Assembly (NCBI GenBank): GCA_024278435.1
Contig: JAJRTD010000261.1
Location: 1 to 8,019 of the forward strand
DNA: 8,019 nt
Direction: 5' to 3'
Source: Gammaproteobacteria bacterium
GTDB taxonomy: Bacteria > Pseudomonadota > Gammaproteobacteria > SZUA-229
The position numbers and the translations under genes were made by a program. Positions 5,510 to 8,019 of the stretch are shown one piece after another; the first letter of the stretch is position 1; each line of letters begins with the position of its first letter. The notes beneath the pieces were generated by a model. The model had not been told where the DNA came from and did no database searches. It worked only from the letters and a program-made list of their open reading frames with translations.

Positions 5510-6310
5510 TTACTTAATGAAGTTGCCGATACGTTCAAAGTGCCACTCATCACTATAGTGCATCCAGATCATAAATGCCTTGCCCAGGAGGTTCTCTTCA
5601 GGCACCGGACCCCAGACCCGGCTATCGTTACTGTTGTCACGGTTATCACCCATGACAAAATAGGTGGCTTCCGGAACAATATATTCACCCTGCAGATTAT
5701 TCGGTCTTGCCGGCAGTAACAGTATCTCATGTTCGGCACCGTCCAGCTTTTCTATATATTCACTGGCGAAGGTCTGCCCCGGGCCCTTGTACTGGCCGAC
5801 AAACTCGCGCTCAACCGGGGTGCCGTTAATATAAAGCACCTTGTTGTAATACGCGATATGGTCACCCGGCAAGCCGATAACCCGCTTAATATAATCAAGG
5901 TTCGGGTCGCGCGGGTAACGGAATACAACCACATCGCCACGCTCCGGCTCGCTTAAATCTAGAATCTTTTTATTGATTACCGGCAGCCTGACACCGTAGG
6001 CAAATTTATTGACCAGGATAAAGTCACCGATATACAACGATGGCAGCATGGAACCCGATGGAATACGAAACGGCTCCACCACGAAACCGCGTAACAGAAA
6101 GACAATCAGCAGCACCGGGAAGAATGACTTGGAATACTCAACAATAACAGGCTCTTTCGCCTTGCTGGTAATCTCCACGCCCTGGTGGATCTGGGTTGAC
6201 GACTGCACAACCTGGTTGCGTTTTGGCTCAAGGAACCATTTGTCAACTAACCAGATAGTTCCGGTAATAACAACGCCAACAAATAAGTAAAAAGAAAAAT
6301 CGAGTATCAT
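5510..6310 (-). CDS. lepB: Signal peptidase I
   Basis: LepB is the inner-membrane serine protease that removes signal peptides from exported proteins, using a Ser-Lys dyad on the periplasmic side. In these 266 residues the first membrane segment is at about 5-23, and a cytoplasmic loop of about 38 residues leads to a second one at about 62-79. Box B FRIPSGSMLPSL puts the nucleophile at Ser87, with Ser85 as the oxyanion-hole serine. RGDVVVF starts at 124, the catalytic lysine is Lys142 in DYIKRVIGLPGD, and box E GDNRDNSNDSR is at 221-231. The protein is shorter than E. coli LepB (324 aa) but in the range of other gammaproteobacteria. It follows lepA after 43 AT-rich bases. The ATG matches the family N terminus although no clear Shine-Dalgarno precedes it. 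Confidence 0.97.
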   Translation of the reverse strand: MILDFSFYLFVGVVITGTIWLVDKWFLEPKRNQVVQSSTQIHQGVEITSKAKEPVIVEYSKSFFPVLLIVFLLRGFVVEPFRIPSGSMLPSLYIGDFILVNKFAYGVRLPVINKKILDLSEPERGDVVVFRYPRDPNLDYIKRVIGLPGDHIAYYNKVLYINGTPVEREFVGQYKGPGQTFASEYIEKLDGAEHEILLLPARPNNLQGEYIVPEATYFVMGDNRDNSNDSRVWGPVPEENLLGKAFMIWMHYSDEWHFERIGNFIK

Positions 6311-6353
6311 TATATAGTCACAATATTTTAATTAGGATTTTAGGAGGTATTTG

Positions 6354-8019
6354 TTAATTATCCACTTTCAGCACGGCTAAAAACGCTTCCTGCGGGATTT
6401 CCACCTTGCCAAAGCGCTTCATCCGTTTTTTACCGGCCTTCTGTTTTTCCAGCAGTTTGCGTTTACGTGATACGTCACCACCATAACACTTGGCGGTAAC
6501 GTTTTTGCGCAGCGCCTTGACCGTGGTACGGGCAATCACGTTACGCCCGATGGCTGCCTGGATGGCGATATCAAACATCTGTCGCGGAATCAGTTCACGC
6601 ATTTTTTCCGCAACTTCACGACCACGGCGTATACTGACTTCGCGATGGGCAATAATCGACAGGGCGTCGACCCGTTCACCGTTAATCAGAATATCCACCT
6701 TCACCAGGTCGGCCACCTGGAAACGGTCAAACTCGTAATCAAAGGAGGCATAACCGCGGCTCACCGATTTCAGGCGATCGAAGAAATCCAGCACCACTTC
6801 ACTCAGCGGCATTTCATATTGCAACGAAACCTGCTTGCCCATGTACTGCATGTTTAACTGTACGCCGCGTTTTTCAATACACAGGGTGATGACATTGCCC
6901 ACGTATTCCTGCGGTACAAGAATATTGGTTTTAATGATCGGTTCGCGCAGCTCTTCGATAAAATTGGGTTCCGGCAGGTCATTGGGATTGTGGATCTCGA
7001 ACACTTCGCCTTTGGTATTAAGCACCTGGTAGACCACAGTTGGCGCGGTGGTTATCAGGTTAAGCCCGTACTCGCGCTCCAGCCGTTCCTGGATAATCTC
7101 CATGTGCAGCATACCGAGAAAACCGATACGAAAACCCAGGCCCAGAGCCGATGAATTTTCCGGTTCAAAATGCAGCGAAGCATCATTTAAGGTCAGCTTT
7201 TCCAGCGAATCACGGAAATCGTTATAGTCATCGGAACTGACCGGGAACATGCCGGCAAATACCCGCGGCTGCACCTGCTTGAAACCTTCCAGTGCCTCCG
7301 TTGCCGGGTTATCCGTCATGGTGATGGTATCACCGACCTTGGCCGAATCAATCTGCTTGAGACTGGCAATAATGTAACCCGCCTGACCGGCTGACAGGGT
7401 CTCGCAGTCTTTGCGTTTCGGTGTAAACACGCCGACCTTGTCCACCAGGTAACTGCGCTGGGTGGACATCACCGTCATTTTTCTGCGTGGCGAGATTGAT
7501 CCCTGCATAACACGCACAAGAATAATTACACCGACATAGGGATCAAACCACGAGTCGATAATCAGTGCCTGCAACGGTGCATCCGGGTCACCCTGCGGCG
7601 GCGGCACTTCGGCAACAATCTGCTCCAGCAGTTCGTGGATACCTTCACCGGTTTTAGCACTGACCCGCAACGCGTTACTTGCATCAATGCCGATAATTTC
7701 TTCAATTTCATCGCAAACCCGTTCCGGGTCCGCCGCCGGCAAATCAATCTTGTTTAATACCGGGATCACTTCCAGGCCCTGCTCGATTGCGGTATAACAG
7801 TTGGCCACACTCTGCGCCTCGACTCCCTGCGAGGCATCAACAATCAGCAGTGCGCCTTCGCAGGCAGCCAGTGAACGTGAAACCTCGTAGGAGAAATCCA
7901 CGTGCCCCGGCGTGTCGATAAAGTTCAACTGGTAGATTTCGCCGTCATCGGCCTTGTAATTGAGGGTAACGCTCTGGGCCTTAATGGTAATGCCGCGTTC
8001 ACGCTCCAGGTCCATGGAG
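6354..8019 (-). CDS. lepA: Elongation factor 4 (LepA), N-terminal part outside the window
   Basis: LepA/EF4 is a translational GTPase that binds ribosomes and affects initiation and translocation, with a role in 30S maturation. About 554 residues are present. The missing part is roughly the first 43 residues, with the G1 P-loop, judging from E. coli LepA (599 aa). From the first visible methionine at 8015, the sequence begins [17 protein letters not shown], the G2/switch I region. G3 is DTPGH at 34-38, G4 is NKID at 88-91 and G5 is SAK at 119-121. Domain II and the EF-G-like domains follow, including [20 protein letters not shown], and then the LepA-specific basic C terminus with [17 protein letters not shown]. 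The codon just before this methionine encodes Ser, also as in E. coli (SMDLERERG), so Met at 8015 is internal and not the start. It is the first visible gene of the operon. Confidence 0.98.
   Translation of the reverse strand, partial: SMDLERERGITIKAQSVTLNYKADDGEIYQLNFIDTPGHVDFSYEVSRSLAACEGALLIVDASQGVEAQSVANCYTAIEQGLEVIPVLNKIDLPAADPERVCDEIEEIIGIDASNALRVSAKTGEGIHELLEQIVAEVPPPQGDPDAPLQALIIDSWFDPYVGVIILVRVMQGSISPRRKMTVMSTQRSYLVDKVGVFTPKRKDCETLSAGQAGYIIASLKQIDSAKVGDTITMTDNPATEALEGFKQVQPRVFAGMFPVSSDDYNDFRDSLEKLTLNDASLHFEPENSSALGLGFRIGFLGMLHMEIIQERLEREYGLNLITTAPTVVYQVLNTKGEVFEIHNPNDLPEPNFIEELREPIIKTNILVPQEYVGNVITLCIEKRGVQLNMQYMGKQVSLQYEMPLSEVVLDFFDRLKSVSRGYASFDYEFDRFQVADLVKVDILINGERVDALSIIAHREVSIRRGREVAEKMRELIPRQMFDIAIQAAIGRNVIARTTVKALRKNVTAKCYGGDVSRKRKLLEKQKAGKKRMKRFGKVEIPQEAFLAVLKVDN

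Noticed and set aside
6309..6314. TATAAT on the minus strand just at the lepB ATG, as a lepB promoter.
   Set aside because: It overlaps the start codon, has no acceptable -35 at 17 bp, and transcription from it would begin inside the lepB coding region.
6341..6356. A perfect AGGAGGT on the plus strand in the lepA-lepB gap, suggesting a start of an antisense gene.
   Set aside because: The only start close by is TTG at 6351, and that frame ends after nine codons. No ATG or GTG lies at suitable spacing, so the match is probably chance.

Overview
The window carries a conserved housekeeping cluster of a gammaproteobacterium. The evidence is the gene order lepA-lepB-DUF4845-rnc-era-recO on the minus strand together with an MltF-type hybrid lytic transglycosylase. 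The DUF4845 gene between lepB and rnc, and the lack of pdxJ after recO, argue against an enterobacterium and fit a free-living, Pseudomonas-like or sulfur-oxidiser/methylotroph-like lineage. I cannot name the genus.

Layout from left to right. 1-66 is the last 21 codons of an unrecognised plus-strand gene. 67-235 is a leader region with a possible promoter, a 22-bp dyad and a good Shine-Dalgarno match. mltF runs on plus to 1642. It converges across a 38-bp gap on a divergent CheR-like methyltransferase gene (1681-2499, minus). From there to the right edge everything is on minus, so transcription runs from the right edge leftwards: lepA (its 5' end is outside the window), lepB, a DUF4845 gene, rnc, era, recO, then the cheR-like gene. 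The lepA-to-era genes are 15-56 bp apart and look like one operon. era and recO are separated by 134 bp filled by an inverted heptamer repeat.

Functionally, lepA (EF4) acts on translating ribosomes and LepB removes signal peptides. RNase III processes rRNA and structured RNAs, Era assists 16S/30S maturation, and RecO loads RecA on gaps. MltF remodels murein. The cheR-like gene is the outlier: there is no other chemotaxis gene nearby and several CheR signature residues are changed.

The main surprises are four. (1) rnc stops at a TAA exactly where the family continues for about 20 residues; the reading frame stays open and homologous-looking after the TAA and ends in a TGA that overlaps the era GTG start. 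(2) A perfectly spaced inverted pair of four-copy TGAAAAR heptamer arrays lies between era and recO and covers the recO initiation region. (3) mltF has no conventional start codon near its good Shine-Dalgarno; an in-frame ATC sits where the ATG should be. (4) The lone CheR-like protein has lost the usual FFR and CRN signatures. The first and third are each explicable by one base change, so sequence error has to be excluded before biology is inferred. I see no mobile element, CRISPR array, tRNA or rRNA.
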